A stretch of 64,000 nucleotides of DNA. It comes from Halorientalis regularis (lineage in GTDB: Archaea > Halobacteriota > Halobacteria > Halobacteriales > Haloarculaceae). Positions within the stretch are counted from its first letter, which is position 1. Each line of letters opens with the position of its first letter. The notes beneath the pieces were generated by a model that searched no databases, was not told where the DNA came from, and was given only the letters and a program-made list of their open reading frames with translations. This document shows positions 37,773 to 47,196 of the stretch, one piece after another. The position numbers and the translations under genes were made by a program. Location of the stretch: the NCBI RefSeq assembly GCF_023698535.1, contig NZ_JALJCL010000003.1:1-64000 (forward strand), in the 5' to 3' direction.

Positions 37773-40745
37773 ATGGATTACGAGCCCCAGGAACTCGAAG
37801 CGAGGTGGCGCGATCGCTGGGCCGAAGCGGGACGGTACGAGGCCGATCCCGACGGCGAGGCCGAGCCGACGTTCATCACCGTCCCCTACCCCTACCCGAG
37901 CGGCGGTATGCACATCGGGCACTGCCGGACCTACACCGTGCCCGACGTGTACGCCCGCTACCGCCGGCTCCAGGGCGACGACGTCCTCTTCCCCATCGCC
38001 TGGCACGTCACTGGCACCCCGATCATCGGTGCCGTCGAGCGCCTGAAGAAAGGCGAAGAGGATCAGCTGTCGGTCCTGCGGGACACCTACAACGTCCCCG
38101 AGGACACCCTCGAAGACCTCGAAACCCCGATGGGCTACGCCCGCTACTTCATCGAGAATCACTACAAGTCGGGGATGAAGCAACTCGGCCTCTCCATCGA
38201 CTGGCGGCGGGAGTTCACGACGAACGACGAGCGCTACTCGAAGTTCATCACCTGGCAGTACGAACGGCTCAAAGAACGGGGCCTGCTGGAGAAGGGGCTC
38301 CACCCCGTGAAGTTCTGTACCGACGAGGAGAACCCGGTCACCACCCACGACCTGCTCGAAGGCGAAGAGGCCGAGTTCCAGGAGTACACGCTCGTGAAGT
38401 TCGAATCGGAAGTCGATGGTGCGGACACAATCTTGCCGATGGCCACGCTCCGACCCGAAACCGTGCGGGGCGTCACGAACGCCTACGCCCACCCGGACGG
38501 CGAGTACGTGCGGGCGACGGTCGACGACGAAACGTGGGTGGTCTCCAGCGCGGCCGTCGAGAAACTGCGACTCCAGGAACGCGACATCGAGATTCGCGAA
38601 GAACTGAGCGGTGCGGACCTCATCGGCGAGACGGTGACGAATCCGATCACCGGCGACGAGGTGCTGATCCTGCCGGCGACCTTCGTCGACACCGACAACG
38701 CCACCGGCGTCGTCATGTCCGTCCCGGCCCACTCGCCCGACGACTACCTGGCCCTACAGGAGGCCAAGGCCGACGACGAACGAATGGCCGAGTACGGGAT
38801 CGACCCCGCCGACGTGGCCGACATCGAACCGATCCCGATCCTCGACATCGAGGACTACGGGGAGATCCCCGCGAAGACCGCGGTCGAGGACGCCGGTATC
38901 GAATCGTCGGACGACCCCGAGCTGGAGGGCGTGACGGCCGATCTCTACCAGGCCGAGTTCCACCAGGGGATCATGCACGACGACTACGGCGAGTTCGCGG
39001 GCATGACCGTCGAGAACGTCCGCGAGGAGTTCCGCGCCCACTACCAGGACGAAGGCGCGTTCGACGAGATGTACGAGTTCACCGAGGAGGTCGTCTGTCG
39101 CTGTGGCGGCGACGTGGAGGTCGCCAAACAGGACACCTGGTTTTTGCGCTACAACGACGCCGAGTGGACGGAGAAAGCCCACCGGGTGCTGGACGGCATC
39201 GACACGATTCCCGAGAACACCCGCGACCAGTACGATCACACCATCGACTGGCTCAACGAGTGGCCCTGCATCCGCAACTACGGGCTGGGCACCCGCCTGC
39301 CGTGGGACGAGGACTTCGTGATCGAACCGCTGTCGGACTCGACGATCTACATGTCCTACTACACCATCGCCCACCGGCTGGACGAGATCCCGCCCGAGGA
39401 CCTCGATCCCGAGTTCTTCGACGCACTGTTCTACGGCGAGGACGCGGTCGACGCCCCCGACGAGCGCGCGCTCGAACTGCGCGAGGAGTTCGAGCACTGG
39501 TATCCCGTCGACTGGCGCTGTTCCGGCAACGACCTCATCAACAACCACCTCACTTTCTTCCAGTTCCACCACGGCGAACTGTTCCCCGAGGACAAGTGGC
39601 CCCAGGGGATCACCATCATGGGCATGGGCCTGCTGGAAGGGGAAGCGATGTCCTCCTCGAAGGGGCACGTCGTCCTGCCCTCGAAGGCAATCGACGAGTA
39701 CGGAGCCGACACCGTCCGATTCTTCCTGCTGAACTCCGCGGAGCCGTGGCAGGACTACGACTGGCGCGACGACCTCGTGGGGAGTACGCGCGACCAGCTC
39801 GAACGGTTCTGGAGCCGGGCCCAGGAAGTCATCGACTTCGACATCGACGAGATGGTCGAGATCACGCTCGAAGTCGAGGGCGAGGAGACGACCGACGTGG
39901 CCATCGACGAGGAGGCGCGACCCGACCTCGAACACATCGACCGGTGGCTCCTCTCGAAACTGCAGAGCACGATCCGGGAGGCGACCGAGGCCATGGAGGG
40001 CTTCGAGACGCGGACGGCGAGCCAGGCGATCTTCTACAGCTTCGAGGAACACCTGAAGTGGTACCGGCGGCGGGCCGACCTCGACCGCGAGGGGGCCCAG
40101 TGGACCCTGCGTGAGGTCCTGCGGACGCGCCTGCGCCTGCTCGCACCGTTCGTCCCGTTCATGGCGAACGAACTCCACGAGCAGTTGACCGGCGAACCGG
40201 CCGAGGACGCCGACTGGCCCGAGCCCGACCCCGCGTTCGAGGACGAGACAGTCGAGCGCCGGGAGCGACTGGTCGAAGCCGTCACCGACGACATCCACGA
40301 CATCGTGGACGTGACCGGGACCGACCCGGACACGGTACGGGTGTACGTGGCGGCCGACTGGAAACGCGACGTGTTCGAGACCGTCCGGGAGCGCGCGGAA
40401 CGGAGTTCCGGGGACGGCGCGAGCGGCGACAGCCGCGAGCAGGGACTCGACGTGGGTGCGATCATGGGGCAGGTCATGGAGGACCCGGACCTCCGGGAGA
40501 AAGGCGACGCGGTCAACGACCTCGTGCAGGACCTCGTGGAACTGGTTCGGGAGCGCGACGCGGACGAACTCGCCGCACTAGCCGATGTCGACGAGCAGGC
40601 CGTCTACGCGGACGCCGGAAGCTTCCTCGAATCCGAGTTCGACGCGACCGTCGAAGTCTACGACGAGGCCGACCCCGACGCCGTCGACCCCGACGGGAAA
40701 GCCGACAGTGCCGTCCCGTTCCGGCCGGCGATCCACCTGGAGTGA
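37773..40745 (+). CDS. leuS: Leucyl-tRNA synthetase
   Basis: A 990-aa class I synthetase. The HIGH motif is GGMHIGHCRTY (His47). The KMSKS loop is EAMSSSKGH with Lys630. A large CP1 editing insertion lies between them (blocks TLRPETVRGVTNAYAHPDG and VMSVPAHSPDDYLAL), followed by CRCGGDVEVAKQDTWFLRY. Order and length match the archaeal/eukaryotic LeuRS type, with the editing domain placed late in CP1. A Ser/Gly/Glu-rich insert (near residues 875-890) interrupts the C-terminal domain. Confidence 0.96.
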   Translation: MDYEPQELEARWRDRWAEAGRYEADPDGEAEPTFITVPYPYPSGGMHIGHCRTYTVPDVYARYRRLQGDDVLFPIAWHVTGTPIIGAVERLKKGEEDQLSVLRDTYNVPEDTLEDLETPMGYARYFIENHYKSGMKQLGLSIDWRREFTTNDERYSKFITWQYERLKERGLLEKGLHPVKFCTDEENPVTTHDLLEGEEAEFQEYTLVKFESEVDGADTILPMATLRPETVRGVTNAYAHPDGEYVRATVDDETWVVSSAAVEKLRLQERDIEIREELSGADLIGETVTNPITGDEVLILPATFVDTDNATGVVMSVPAHSPDDYLALQEAKADDERMAEYGIDPADVADIEPIPILDIEDYGEIPAKTAVEDAGIESSDDPELEGVTADLYQAEFHQGIMHDDYGEFAGMTVENVREEFRAHYQDEGAFDEMYEFTEEVVCRCGGDVEVAKQDTWFLRYNDAEWTEKAHRVLDGIDTIPENTRDQYDHTIDWLNEWPCIRNYGLGTRLPWDEDFVIEPLSDSTIYMSYYTIAHRLDEIPPEDLDPEFFDALFYGEDAVDAPDERALELREEFEHWYPVDWRCSGNDLINNHLTFFQFHHGELFPEDKWPQGITIMGMGLLEGEAMSSSKGHVVLPSKAIDEYGADTVRFFLLNSAEPWQDYDWRDDLVGSTRDQLERFWSRAQEVIDFDIDEMVEITLEVEGEETTDVAIDEEARPDLEHIDRWLLSKLQSTIREATEAMEGFETRTASQAIFYSFEEHLKWYRRRADLDREGAQWTLREVLRTRLRLLAPFVPFMANELHEQLTGEPAEDADWPEPDPAFEDETVERRERLVEAVTDDIHDIVDVTGTDPDTVRVYVAADWKRDVFETVRERAERSSGDGASGDSREQGLDVGAIMGQVMEDPDLREKGDAVNDLVQDLVELVRERDADELAALADVDEQAVYADAGSFLESEFDATVEVYDEADPDAVDPDGKADSAVPFRPAIHLE

Positions 40746-40817
40746 AACAACCCGCGAGCCGGTGTCGATCGGAAAGCGGAACGTTGTTGTGAGAAACTCT
40801 TTTCGGTCGCGATAACG

Positions 40818-42359
40818 ATGACACAGAACCGAAGCGCAGACGACGGCTTCGGCTCCTCCGGAAACGGAACTTCGGAGCCTGATAGTGCCAGTACCCCGGA
40901 TTTTCCACTCGGGTTCGGGTCGATTCTCGACCGGATCGACGGTGCGATCTTCGTTCTCGATTGTGATAGCAACATCGTGAGCTGGAACGAGGGGCTGGAG
41001 CAGTTGACGGGCCACTCGGAAGCCGAGGCACGGTCGATGGAGATGGCCAGTCAGGCGTTCTACCACGACGGGCGGCGCTCGAAGACACTGGCGGACAAGG
41101 TGGTCGCCGCGCCGGAGCGGGCCGACGATGAGTTCGGCGTCCCGCGGGCCGAAGACGTGGACTACACGCTGTACCGGGACACGAGCACGATGGTCGCGGC
41201 CGACGGGACCGAGCGGGAGATCGAATTCAGCGCCGCGCCGCTGTACGAGGGCAGCGAGGGACAGGGTCCCTCTGGCAGCCGGACGCAGTCCGGCGACGGC
41301 GAACTGGTCGGGGCCGTCGAGATGGTACAGGACCGGACAGCGGAGGTCCACCGCCGCGAGCAGTTGCAGGCGCTTGTCGAGGAGGTCTCCGGGACGCTCA
41401 CGGCGATCGCAGAGGGGAACCTCGATGCGCGGGCGTCCTTCGAGTCCGAGCATCTCGACGACGAGGTGGTGGCGGTCGTCGACGCCGTCAATCGGATGGC
41501 CGAGCAGCTGTCGGAACTCGTCGCGGACGTGGGCAGACGGACCGAAGAACTGGAGCAGTCGGCCGCGGACGTGGCCGAAAGCGCCAGCGAGATCAGCGAC
41601 CTCGCCGACGAGCAGACCGAGGACGTCGAAACCGTCGCCTCCGAGGTGTCCCAGTTGAGCGCGACCGTCGAGGAGATCGCCTCGACCTCCGACGAGGTGG
41701 CGGCGACCAGCCGCGAGGCCGCCGACCTCGCCGACGAGGGGCGAGCGGCCGGCCGCGAGGCCATCGACGTCATGGACGACGTGAACGATTCGACGGCGTC
41801 GGTCACCGACTCGGTCGACGACCTCCGGACCCGTGTCGACGAGATCGACGAGATCGTCGAGGTGATCAACGACATCGCCGACCAGACGAACATCCTGGCG
41901 CTGAACGCCTCCATCGAGGCCGCGCGGGCGGGCGAGGCTGGCGAGGGCTTCGCCGTCGTCGCCGACGAGGTCAAGGAGTTGGCCGGGGAGTCACAGGATC
42001 GGGCCGGCGAGATCGAGACCCGGGTTCGGGCGATTCAGGACGACACCGAGAGAACCGTCGAGCGCCTCGAGCGGATGACCGAGCGGGTCGAGGCGGGGAT
42101 GGAACAGGTCGAAACGGCGATGGAGCGACTGGAGGAGATCGCCGACGTGGCACGGGAGGCAGCCGACGGTGTCCGGCAGGTGTCGGAGGCGACCGACGAT
42201 CAGGCCGCCTCGACGGAGGAGATCGCCAGCATGATCGACGGCGTCGTCGAGAAGGCCGAACGGGTTTCCGCCGAGATCGAGGACGTGGCCGCCGCCAACG
42301 AGGAACAGACCGCGACCGTCACCGAGATCAACGGGTCGCTCCAGCGGCTGACGGACTAG
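40818..42359 (+). CDS. Soluble PAS-HAMP-like chemotaxis transducer
   Basis: A 513-aa protein without membrane segments. A PAS domain (about residues 35-180; AIFVLDCDSNIVSWNEGLEQLTGHSEAEA) is interrupted by a Gly/Ser insert (EGQGPSGSRTQSGDG). A HAMP-like segment follows (LTAIAEGNLDARASFESEH), then a methyl-accepting coiled coil with tip DIADQTNILALNASIEAARAGEAGEGFAVVADEVKELA. It probably feeds CheA. A degraded fragment of a similar gene lies about 300 bp downstream. Confidence 0.9.
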   Translation: MTQNRSADDGFGSSGNGTSEPDSASTPDFPLGFGSILDRIDGAIFVLDCDSNIVSWNEGLEQLTGHSEAEARSMEMASQAFYHDGRRSKTLADKVVAAPERADDEFGVPRAEDVDYTLYRDTSTMVAADGTEREIEFSAAPLYEGSEGQGPSGSRTQSGDGELVGAVEMVQDRTAEVHRREQLQALVEEVSGTLTAIAEGNLDARASFESEHLDDEVVAVVDAVNRMAEQLSELVADVGRRTEELEQSAADVAESASEISDLADEQTEDVETVASEVSQLSATVEEIASTSDEVAATSREAADLADEGRAAGREAIDVMDDVNDSTASVTDSVDDLRTRVDEIDEIVEVINDIADQTNILALNASIEAARAGEAGEGFAVVADEVKELAGESQDRAGEIETRVRAIQDDTERTVERLERMTERVEAGMEQVETAMERLEEIADVAREAADGVRQVSEATDDQAASTEEIASMIDGVVEKAERVSAEIEDVAAANEEQTATVTEINGSLQRLTD

Positions 42360-42508
42360 ATCTCCGCCAGCGATTCGTACTCGTCCCAGCAGTCACAGTC
42401 GAGGTCCTCGATCGAATCTACCTCGTCCGGCAGGTCCGAGAGCGGCATCCACCCCGACTCCTGTTTGGCGCACTCGTCGGCGTGAACGCTGAAATCGTCA
42501 CCCGACAT
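42356..42508 (-). CDS. Small acidic cysteine-containing protein
   Basis: A 50-aa frame whose 3' end overlaps the transducer gene by 4 bp. Residues include VHADECAKQESGW and a C-terminal DLDCDCWDEYESLAEI with a Cys-x-Cys; three Cys and one His could bind a metal. Base composition and acidity fit a real haloarchaeal gene. The start is ATG at 42508, or at 42517 giving three more residues. Function unknown. Confidence 0.5.
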   Translation of the reverse strand: MSGDDFSVHADECAKQESGWMPLSDLPDEVDSIEDLDCDCWDEYESLAEI

Positions 42509-42632
42509 GTAGGGCATATCGGCAGGTATGGCCACAAGATTGAAAACAGTATCGTCGGGTTTGGGGAGGGAAAACGGCGGCCGAACCGACAGCGGCCCCG
42601 ACGTAGGCGGGTCTTGCCGCGACGCCCGGACC

Positions 42633-42737
42633 GCTTCGACCGGGGAGATCGCGAGCATGATCGACGGGATCGTCGACCGGGCCGAGGCGGTCGCCGCCAC
42701 CGAGGAACAGACCGCGACCGTCACCGAGGCGGAGTGA
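42633..42737 (+). pseudogene. Decayed 3' fragment of a transducer gene
   Basis: The frame reads ASTGEIASMIDGIVDRAEAV then ATEEQTATVTEAE and a stop. It matches the last part of the transducer at 40818-42359 (ASTEEIASMIDGVVEKAERV ... NEEQTATVTE), with about 24 bp missing in the middle. DNA identity is high: for example GAGGAACAGACCGCGACCG is exact. Upstream sequence has no transducer homology, so only the tail of a former tandem copy remains. Confidence 0.7.
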
Positions 42738-42749
42738 CCGCGACGCGGC

Positions 42750-43739
42750 TCACAGGTCGGTCCCGACGAGTTCCATCGACTCGCCCACGCCGTGCTCGCG
42801 GGCGTACTCGTAGACGACGTGGGCGCTGGCCACGTCCTGGATGGCCAGTCCCGTGGAGTCGAAGACGGTGATGCCGTCGTCGGTCCGGCCGCTGGCCTCG
42901 CCGATCACGACCGCGCCCAGTTCCGCGTGGATGTCCTCGTCCCCGAGCGTACCGGCGGCGTAGGGGACGTTGATCTCCCCGGAGTGGGTACACTGGGCGT
43001 GGTCGTCGATGACGAGTTTCGCGTCCAGCAGAATCGCGTCGTCGAGTTCGTGTTTCCCCTCGGCGTCGGCCCCCATCGCGTTGATGTGCGTGTGGTCGCC
43101 GACAGCCTCGCGGGGGACGATGGGGTCGCGGACCGGCGTCGTCGTCGACACCACGTCACAGTCGACGGCGTCGGCGATAGAGCCCCCATGGACCTCGAAC
43201 TCGTCGCCGGTCTCGGCCCGGAACGCGTCGACGGCGTCGGGGTCCTTGTCGGCGACGACGACAGTCTCGATGTCCCGGACGGTGGCGATGGCATCGAGCT
43301 GGGCGCGGGCCTGGACGCCGGCCCCCACCAGGCCCAGCGAGGTGGCGTCGGCGACGGCGAGGTGATCGGTGGCGACGGCGGCGGCCGCGCCGGTCCGCTT
43401 GCGGGTGAGCGTGGTCCCGTCGATGATCGCCAGCGGGACCGCCGTCTCGGGGTCGGAGTAGATCATCGTCCCCATCACCGTCGGCAGGCCGTGGTCTTCG
43501 GGATTCGACGGGTGGGAGTTGACCCACTTGATGCCAGCGCCGTCCCAGTCGTCTGCCTCCAGATAGGCGGGCATCGACCGGAAGTCCCCGTCGTACTGCG
43601 GGAGGTCGATGTATGACTTGGCTGGCATCTGGGCGTCGCCGCGGGCGTAGGCGGCGAAGGCGGCCTCGACGGCGTCAACGACCGCCGGCACCTGGGCGCT
43701 CTCCTCGACGGCGGCCGGGTTCAACAGCAGCGTCTCCAT
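42750..43739 (-). CDS. Ornithine cyclodeaminase/mu-crystallin family dehydrogenase
   Basis: A 329-aa NAD-linked enzyme, either alanine dehydrogenase of archaeal type or ornithine cyclodeaminase. Family blocks: AKSYIDLPQYDGDFRSMPAYL, GIKWVNSHPSNP, IIDGTTLTRKRTGAAAAVA and Rossmann motif LGLVGAGVQARAQLDA. The motif HINAMGADAEGKHELD resembles archaeal alanine dehydrogenase (AlaDH). Substrate cannot be settled from sequence alone. It stands alone, facing the transducer fragment. Confidence 0.88.
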   Translation of the reverse strand: METLLLNPAAVEESAQVPAVVDAVEAAFAAYARGDAQMPAKSYIDLPQYDGDFRSMPAYLEADDWDGAGIKWVNSHPSNPEDHGLPTVMGTMIYSDPETAVPLAIIDGTTLTRKRTGAAAAVATDHLAVADATSLGLVGAGVQARAQLDAIATVRDIETVVVADKDPDAVDAFRAETGDEFEVHGGSIADAVDCDVVSTTTPVRDPIVPREAVGDHTHINAMGADAEGKHELDDAILLDAKLVIDDHAQCTHSGEINVPYAAGTLGDEDIHAELGAVVIGEASGRTDDGITVFDSTGLAIQDVASAHVVYEYAREHGVGESMELVGTDL

Positions 43740-43832
43740 ACCGGCATCTGGTCGGCCGGGCGACTTAGTTCCAACCCCGCCTCCAGCCGAACCCGTCCCG
43801 AGGTTTATTTCGGCACAGTCCTACCAGTGGCC

Positions 43833-44537
43833 ATGTCCCGCCTCGCGCCGGCCGTCCTGTGCTGTGCCCTCCTCGTGGCCGGCTGTGCCGGGTTCGCCGC
43901 CGACGAGCCCGAGACCCCCGGCCCCGTCTCCGTGCCCGAGGTCACGGTCCCGACGCCCGAGGCGACGCCGACCGCGACCCCACGCCCGCGGATCGCCGCC
44001 GGCGTGACCCGCGAGCGCGTCGTCGCCCCCGAGGCACTCGTGGCCGCCCACGTCGGAACCCTCCGGAACGCCTCCTTTCTGTTCACCTACGAGCGGACGG
44101 TCACTGCCGAGAACGGGACGGTCCAGCGACGGGTGATCGACGGTCGTGTCGACCGCGGCGCCAACGACACGACGACCTGGACCGTGACGAACGCGAGCGA
44201 CACCGCCGCCGGGACCGAAACCGAGACACGGTCGGGCGAGAACTGGTCGTTCTCGCCCTCGTTCCGGGACCGGCTGCGACCGGTCCTCTCCGCGGTCGAA
44301 CTGGTCCGGGCCGACGATCCGAGCGGAGTGCCACTGCGGACGACGACGTACTACTACCGGGCCAACGCGACGACCGCGACGCTGTTCGGGGAGCGAGCGC
44401 GGAACGTCTCGGTCCTGCTGGAGGTCGAGCCCAGCGCCGTCGTCATGTCCTACGAACTGCGCTACGAGCGGGCCGGGACCGGCGAAGAAGTGGTCGAGCG
44501 CCTGAACTACGGCGCGGTCTGGTTCGGGAACGGCTGA
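43833..44537 (+). CDS. Sec-type lipoprotein of unknown function
   Basis: A 234-aa protein. The signal MSRLAPAVLCCALLVAGCAG has a lipobox with Cys18. A Pro/Thr-rich linker (VPTPEATPTATPRPR) leads to a mature domain of mainly beta pattern (NASFLFTYERTVTAENG, TTTYYYRANATTATLFGE). Several N-x-T/S sites could be glycosylated. Haloarchaea encode many such proteins, and the function is unknown. A TATA-like GTTTATTT is at 43803-43810, placing the start site close to the ATG at 43833; an upstream GTG is also in frame. Confidence 0.75.
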   Translation: MSRLAPAVLCCALLVAGCAGFAADEPETPGPVSVPEVTVPTPEATPTATPRPRIAAGVTRERVVAPEALVAAHVGTLRNASFLFTYERTVTAENGTVQRRVIDGRVDRGANDTTTWTVTNASDTAAGTETETRSGENWSFSPSFRDRLRPVLSAVELVRADDPSGVPLRTTTYYYRANATTATLFGERARNVSVLLEVEPSAVVMSYELRYERAGTGEEVVERLNYGAVWFGNG

Positions 44538-44694
44538 GCCGTCGCTGGTCGAGCGGTACCGAAAGAAAGCGTCGTTTCGTTCGGCGGAGCGATGCGGGTG
44601 CGGTGCGGCGGGCACTTGGGTATCGTGCCGCACGCGAGGGCCGTCAGGCCCGAGCGCGCGGAACCTCGGCGTCCGACCAACGGGAGGACGGCGA

Positions 44695-44760
44695 GATTTT
44701 TCCCCAAGTTTTTGCCGCGAGTCGCGCCTCTGGCGCGACGAGCGTGCAAAAAGTGGGCTT
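44695..44760 (-). repeat. 66-bp hairpin element, copy B
   Basis: GATTTTTCCCCAAGTTTTTGC, then a GC hairpin (GTCGCGCC-TCT-GGCGCGAC, 44721-44739), then GCAAAAAGTGGGCTT. It starts at the thermosome stop codon. Copy A is at 11075-11141 after pheT. The inner hairpin differs in sequence but keeps its place, while the outer arms are conserved. Confidence 0.65.
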
Positions 44761-46453
44761 ACATCATCCCGCCCATGCCGCCGCCCATGCCGCCCATGCC
44801 GCCGCCCATGCCGCCGGGCGCGCCGCCGGGGCCGCCTGCGGGTGGTCCTTCGTCGCCGTCGTCGTCGCTCTGGCCACCCTTCATGTCGCCGGCCGCGATC
44901 ACGTCGTCGATGCGCAGGATCATGACTGCGGCTTCGACGGCGGACTCGACGGCCTGGGTCTTGACGCGCAGCGGCTCGACGACGCCGTCGTCCTCCATGT
45001 CGACGACCTCGCCGGTGTAGGCGTCGAGACCGACGGTGGTCGAGCCCTCGTCGTGCTGGGCGCGGAGGTCGACCAGCGAGTCGATGGGGTCGAGGCCGGC
45101 GTTCTCCGCGAGCGTGCGCGGGATGACGTCGATGGCGTCGGCGAAGGCCTCGACGGCCAGCTGTTCGCGGCCGCCCACGGAGTCGGCGTAGTCACGCAGG
45201 CCGAGCGCGAGCTGGGTCTCGGGGGCACCGCCGCCGGGGAGAACCTGCCCGTCTTCGAGCGTGACGGACACGACACCCAGCGAGTCATCGACGGCGCGTT
45301 CGACCTCGTCGACGACGTGGTCGGTGCCGCCGCGCAGGATCATGGTGACCGCGCGGGCGTCCTCGACGTCCTCGACGAAGATGCGCTGGTCGCCACCGAT
45401 GTCTTTCTCCGCGACGGAGCCGGCGAAGCCGAGGTCGTCCTCGGTGACGTCGTCGATGTTGGAGACGACGCGAGCGCCCGTCGAGCGGGCGAGCGCCTTG
45501 ATGTCGGACTTCTTGGCCCGACGGACCGCGAGGATGCCCTCCTGAGCGAGGTAGTGCTGGGCCATGTCGTCGATGCCCTTCTGGCAGAAGACGACGTCAG
45601 CACCGGCTTCGTCCAGGTTGTCGACCATCTCCTTGAGCTGTTTCTCCTCCTGGTCGAGGAACTGCTGGAGCTGGTCGGGGTCGGTGACATTGACCTCGGT
45701 GTCGAGTTCGGTCTCGGGGACCTCGATAGCCGTGTCGAGCAGGGCCACGTTGGCGTCCTCGACGCCGTAGGGCATGTTGTCGTGGACGCGTTCCTTGTCG
45801 ACGATGACGCCCTCGACGAGTTCGGACTCGTCGATGGAGCCGCCGACGACCTTCTCGACCTTGATGTTGTCAGTGTCGATACCCTCGTCGTCGGCGACCG
45901 AGCGGACGGCGTCGACGACCAGTGCGGCGAGGGTGTCCTTGGCGTTTTCGGCACCCTTGCCGGTCATGGCGGTGGCGGCGATCTGCTCGAGGATGTCGGT
46001 GTCGTCCTCGTCGACCTCGATAGCCATGTCCTCGAGGATCTCCTTGGCCTCCTCGGCGGCCTGGCGGTACCCCTGGGCCAGGATAGTGGCGTGGATGTCC
46101 TGGTCCAGCAGGTCCTCGGCCTTCGCGAGGAGTTCACCGGAGATGACGACGGCGGTCGTAGTGCCGTCGCCGACCTCGTCTTCCTGGGTCTGGGCGACCT
46201 CGACGATCATGTTGGCCGCCGGGTGCTCGATGTCCATCTCGTCGAGGATGGTGACGCCGTCGTTCGTGACGACGACGCTACCCGTGTCGCCCACGAGCAT
46301 CTTGTCCATCCCCTTCGGACCGAGGGTGGTCCGAACGGACTCGGCGACGGCCTTGCCGGCCGTGATGTTCATCGACTGTGCGTCTTTCCCCGATGTCCGC
46401 TGACTCTCCTCGGAGAGTACGATGAGGGGCTGGTTACCCATCTGCTGAGCCAT
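44759..46453 (-). CDS. Thermosome (group II chaperonin) subunit
   Basis: A 564-aa ATP-driven protein-folding subunit of the CCT family. Blocks: [40 protein letters not shown], the apical region and [19 protein letters not shown]. It ends with an acidic stretch and a Gly-Met tail ([18 protein letters not shown]) typical of haloarchaeal thermosomes. The ATG at 46453 is chosen, with a TATA box at 46482-46490 upstream. Heat-inducible expression is usual in the family. The stop codon is part of the 66-bp hairpin element. Confidence 0.97.
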   Translation of the reverse strand: MAQQMGNQPLIVLSEESQRTSGKDAQSMNITAGKAVAESVRTTLGPKGMDKMLVGDTGSVVVTNDGVTILDEMDIEHPAANMIVEVAQTQEDEVGDGTTTAVVISGELLAKAEDLLDQDIHATILAQGYRQAAEEAKEILEDMAIEVDEDDTDILEQIAATAMTGKGAENAKDTLAALVVDAVRSVADDEGIDTDNIKVEKVVGGSIDESELVEGVIVDKERVHDNMPYGVEDANVALLDTAIEVPETELDTEVNVTDPDQLQQFLDQEEKQLKEMVDNLDEAGADVVFCQKGIDDMAQHYLAQEGILAVRRAKKSDIKALARSTGARVVSNIDDVTEDDLGFAGSVAEKDIGGDQRIFVEDVEDARAVTMILRGGTDHVVDEVERAVDDSLGVVSVTLEDGQVLPGGGAPETQLALGLRDYADSVGGREQLAVEAFADAIDVIPRTLAENAGLDPIDSLVDLRAQHDEGSTTVGLDAYTGEVVDMEDDGVVEPLRVKTQAVESAVEAAVMILRIDDVIAAGDMKGGQSDDDGDEGPPAGGPGGAPGGMGGGMGGMGGGMGGMM

Positions 46454-46481
46454 AGTCAAGCAAAGAATTGTATTGCCATTC

Positions 46482-46490
46482 TATATAAAA
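46482..46490 (-). promoter_or_regulatory. Thermosome promoter TATA box
   Basis: The minus strand reads TTTTATATAG 29 bp upstream of the start codon, in an AT-rich patch. This agrees with a strong, leaderless or nearly leaderless heat-shock promoter. Confidence 0.7.
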
Positions 46491-46650
46491 GTTGTGTTAC
46501 CCACAGCCGAAACCGCCAACGGGCGACGCGTCCGAACCGCGTGGCACCGGATACCAAAGCAGGCTTTAAACAGCCTGAGGGCGACCGCTCCGGTCGCCGG
46601 CCCGGGTTCGGCACCGGGATTTAGGTGCTGGGTACACGAACGTTCGGGCG

Positions 46651-47145
46651 ATGGAGATTCGCCTACGCCTGGACGACGACCTGGTCGCGGAGCTAGACGA
46701 GGAGGCCCAGCTCCAGGGGTTCGACGACCGGGGCGCGTACCTCCGGTGGATCGTCGCCAACCGCCCGATGTCGGACCTGGCGACCACACAGGCGCCGGCC
46801 GTCGCGAGCCGTGTCTCGGAACTGGAAGAGCGCGTGAAACTGCTCGAACGCCAGCTGGACCTGGACGAACCGACGAACCCCGACGCCGACCTCGGACAGT
46901 CCGGCGGGTCGGGGCCCGTGACGACGGAGTCTGACACCGGCGGTGCGGAACTGGAGCCCAGCGGGACGAGCGACCCCGACGAGACCGCGGGCGGCGAGCC
47001 GACGAGTCTGGACGACGACATCGAACCCGACCAGGAAGCGATGGACCTCGACGAGGACGAGGAGAGCGAGGAGGAGGCCGCGGCCGACGACGACATCGCC
47101 GAGGCCATCGGGGACGTATCACTGGAAGACGACGACGAGGAGTGA
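46651..47145 (+). CDS. RHH-like N-domain with coiled coil and acidic tail
   Basis: A 164-aa protein. Residues 1-36 (MEIRLRLDDDLVAELDEEAQ then GAYLRWIV) fit a ribbon-helix-helix DNA-binding unit. A short coiled coil follows (VSELEERVKLLERQLDL), then about 85 highly acidic disordered residues. Possibly a dimeric regulator or nucleoid-associated protein; this is inferred from the fold only. It is divergent from the thermosome gene and upstream of a permease. Confidence 0.65.
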   Translation: MEIRLRLDDDLVAELDEEAQLQGFDDRGAYLRWIVANRPMSDLATTQAPAVASRVSELEERVKLLERQLDLDEPTNPDADLGQSGGSGPVTTESDTGGAELEPSGTSDPDETAGGEPTSLDDDIEPDQEAMDLDEDEESEEEAAADDDIAEAIGDVSLEDDDEE

Positions 47146-47196
47146 GCGCCGGCCGAGACCGACGGGGTTTTGCCTGCTAAGCCACAGCCCCGACCG

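Noticed and set aside
37721-40114. A 797-codon frame overlapping leuS in another frame
   Set aside because: It is an Arg-rich out-of-frame shadow; LeuRS motifs occupy the real frame.
43859-46624. A 921-codon plus-strand frame across the lipoprotein and thermosome genes
   Set aside because: It is a shadow produced by high GC. The thermosome on the minus strand is unambiguous.
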